Source: an uncultured Eubacteriales bacterium (lineage in GTDB: Bacteria; Bacillota_A; Clostridia; Christensenellales; Aristaeellaceae). Taken from it: a DNA stretch of 13,789 bases. Made by a program: the position numbers and the translations under genes. Numbering within the stretch: the first letter of the stretch is position 1; each line of letters opens with the position of its first letter. The notes under the pieces were generated by a model that searched no databases, had not been told where the DNA came from, and worked only from the letters and a program-made list of their open reading frames with translations. The stretch covers positions 1-13,789 of the forward strand of contig CACYNZ010000061.1 of NCBI GenBank assembly GCA_902775835.1. The letters are read 5' to 3'. Shown one piece after another: positions 12,777-13,789 of the stretch.

Positions 12777-13789
12777 ATGAGGAAAAATCTGAAACCGAAT
12801 ATCGAATATGCTGAAATATTCTGGACGTACTGGAGCGTGTATTGTGTGATCGCCAGCTTCAGCTCGGTGTTCCTGCTTGCCAACGGATATACGAATACGG
12901 AAATCGGGACGATGATTGCGGTCGGAAACCTTGTATCTGTAGCAATTCAGCCGGTTCTCGCCAGTGTGGCGGACCGGTCGGGGAGGTTTGGTGTTTTTCC
13001 GGTCTCCGTTCTCGTCACTGTTGTTGTAATGCTGTTTGAGGCGGTTACGCTGATCCTTAGCGGAAGGAATTTTCTTCTGTCAGCGGCATATGTTCTCATG
13101 TTTGCGTTTCAGGCCAGTCTGCAGCCGCTGCTGAATTCTATGGAGGCCAAGCTGGCACGCCGTGGAATCGATGTGGATTATGGGATCTGCAGAGCTATGG
13201 GATCATTGGGCTATTCAGTGATGTCTGCGTTACTTGGCGTTCTGGTGGTCAGTGCAGGCGTCCGCGCGCTTCCGGTCGCCGGAGAAATCTGTCTTCTGCT
13301 GCTTTTGGGCGGGCTTCTGCTCCTGGGCGGTCGTTTTCGGAAGGCGGATCCGGCGTCCTGTGCAGGCTCTTCGGATACAAAGGAAAAGGGCAGTATTTCT
13401 ATGGGAGAGTTTATCCGCAGGCATAAACTTTTTCTGGTCATCAACATCGGAATTCTGCTGATTTTCTATGATCATCAGATTATCAATTTCTTTATGCTGC
13501 AGATCTTTCAGAATGTAGGCGGAAACAGCGGGAACATGGGACATTATTATTCTATTATGACTATTCTGGAGCTGATTCCGCTTCTGGGTTTTACGTGGCT
13601 CACAAAACATTTCCGGTCATCTTTTCTGCTGAAGGTCGCTACGATAGGCTTTGTGCTTCGCGGTATTCTCATGCTTCTGGCACATACGACGACTGCGATG
13701 ATGCTAACGCTTGTGGTGCATCCTTTCGGATTCCCGCTGTTTCTGCCTGCTGTGGTTCGGTACATCAATGAGATAATGGATGAGCGGGA
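12777..13789 (+). CDS. Major-facilitator-superfamily transporter, LacY-like group (3' end outside window)
   Basis: From ATG 12777 the frame is open to the window end (337 codons) with no stop. The product is strongly hydrophobic, with about ten membrane helices visible. It starts MRKNLKPNIEYAEIFWTYWS, and a loop 2-3 MFS motif is seen at QPVLASVADRSGRFG (58-72). Further features are ARRGIDVDYGICRAMGSLGYS and a hydrophilic central loop (residues about 188-207). These are typical of the MFS_1-like, LacY/nucleoside-symporter group, so proton-linked uptake of a sugar or nucleoside is likely. AAAGGA (12766-12771) lies 5 bases upstream of the ATG. Codons ending in A or T (GGA, CTT, TCT) are commoner than in the other genes here, which suggests separate ancestry. 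The substrate is unknown. Confidence 0.82.
   Translation, partial: MRKNLKPNIEYAEIFWTYWSVYCVIASFSSVFLLANGYTNTEIGTMIAVGNLVSVAIQPVLASVADRSGRFGVFPVSVLVTVVVMLFEAVTLILSGRNFLLSAAYVLMFAFQASLQPLLNSMEAKLARRGIDVDYGICRAMGSLGYSVMSALLGVLVVSAGVRALPVAGEICLLLLLGGLLLLGGRFRKADPASCAGSSDTKEKGSISMGEFIRRHKLFLVINIGILLIFYDHQIINFFMLQIFQNVGGNSGNMGHYYSIMTILELIPLLGFTWLTKHFRSSFLLKVATIGFVLRGILMLLAHTTTAMMLTLVVHPFGFPLFLPAVVRYINEIMDER

Overview
The window is GC-rich, tightly packed bacterial DNA. Strong AAGGAG-type ribosome sites, U-tract hairpin terminators, LplB-type ABC permease sequence, a split transketolase and a wHTH/LicC/LicA fusion together suggest an anaerobic, GC-rich member of the Firmicutes (Clostridia-like, possibly gut or rumen). 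This is inference; no rRNA or marker gene is present to prove it.

Layout. (1) 1-63 is the C-terminal end of an unidentified gene. (2) 130-4354, + strand: a strong promoter and structured leader drive three translationally coupled genes. These encode a winged-helix/CTP:phosphocholine cytidylyltransferase/choline kinase fusion, a second LicC-type cytidylyltransferase, and a BCCT-family choline/betaine-type transporter. Together they could import choline and convert it to CDP-choline for phosphocholine decoration of cell-surface polymers or for phospholipid. The final transferase is not in the window. (3) 4405-9078, - strand: a four-gene operon in the order L-fucose-isomerase-family sugar isomerase, transketolase N half, transketolase C half, glycerol-kinase-like FGGY kinase. 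It looks like an aldose to ketose to ketose-phosphate to transketolase route for an unusual sugar. A divergent LacI-family regulator (9368-10381) and three phased TTYACTGAA sites lie beside its promoter.

(4) 10388-10470 holds back-to-back terminators between LacI and a convergent AraC-family regulator (10471-11445, - strand). (5) 11446-11777 is a divergent control region with a 15-bp direct repeat and a good promoter. It leads to an LplB-type ABC sugar permease (11778-12647) whose last roughly 45 residues, including the final membrane helix, are replaced by an unrelated tail. Its partner permease and binding protein are absent. (6) After this break, 12648-12776 is AT-richer and has DnaA-box-like sequences. 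A major-facilitator gene with different codon use (12777 to the window end) then runs off the right edge. The break at about 12585 looks like a recombination scar or an assembly junction.

The most interesting items are the sugar operon with a dedicated split transketolase and altered kinase pocket, the HTH-LicC-LicA fusion with a palindrome at its own promoter, the phased operator array, and the truncated permease junction.
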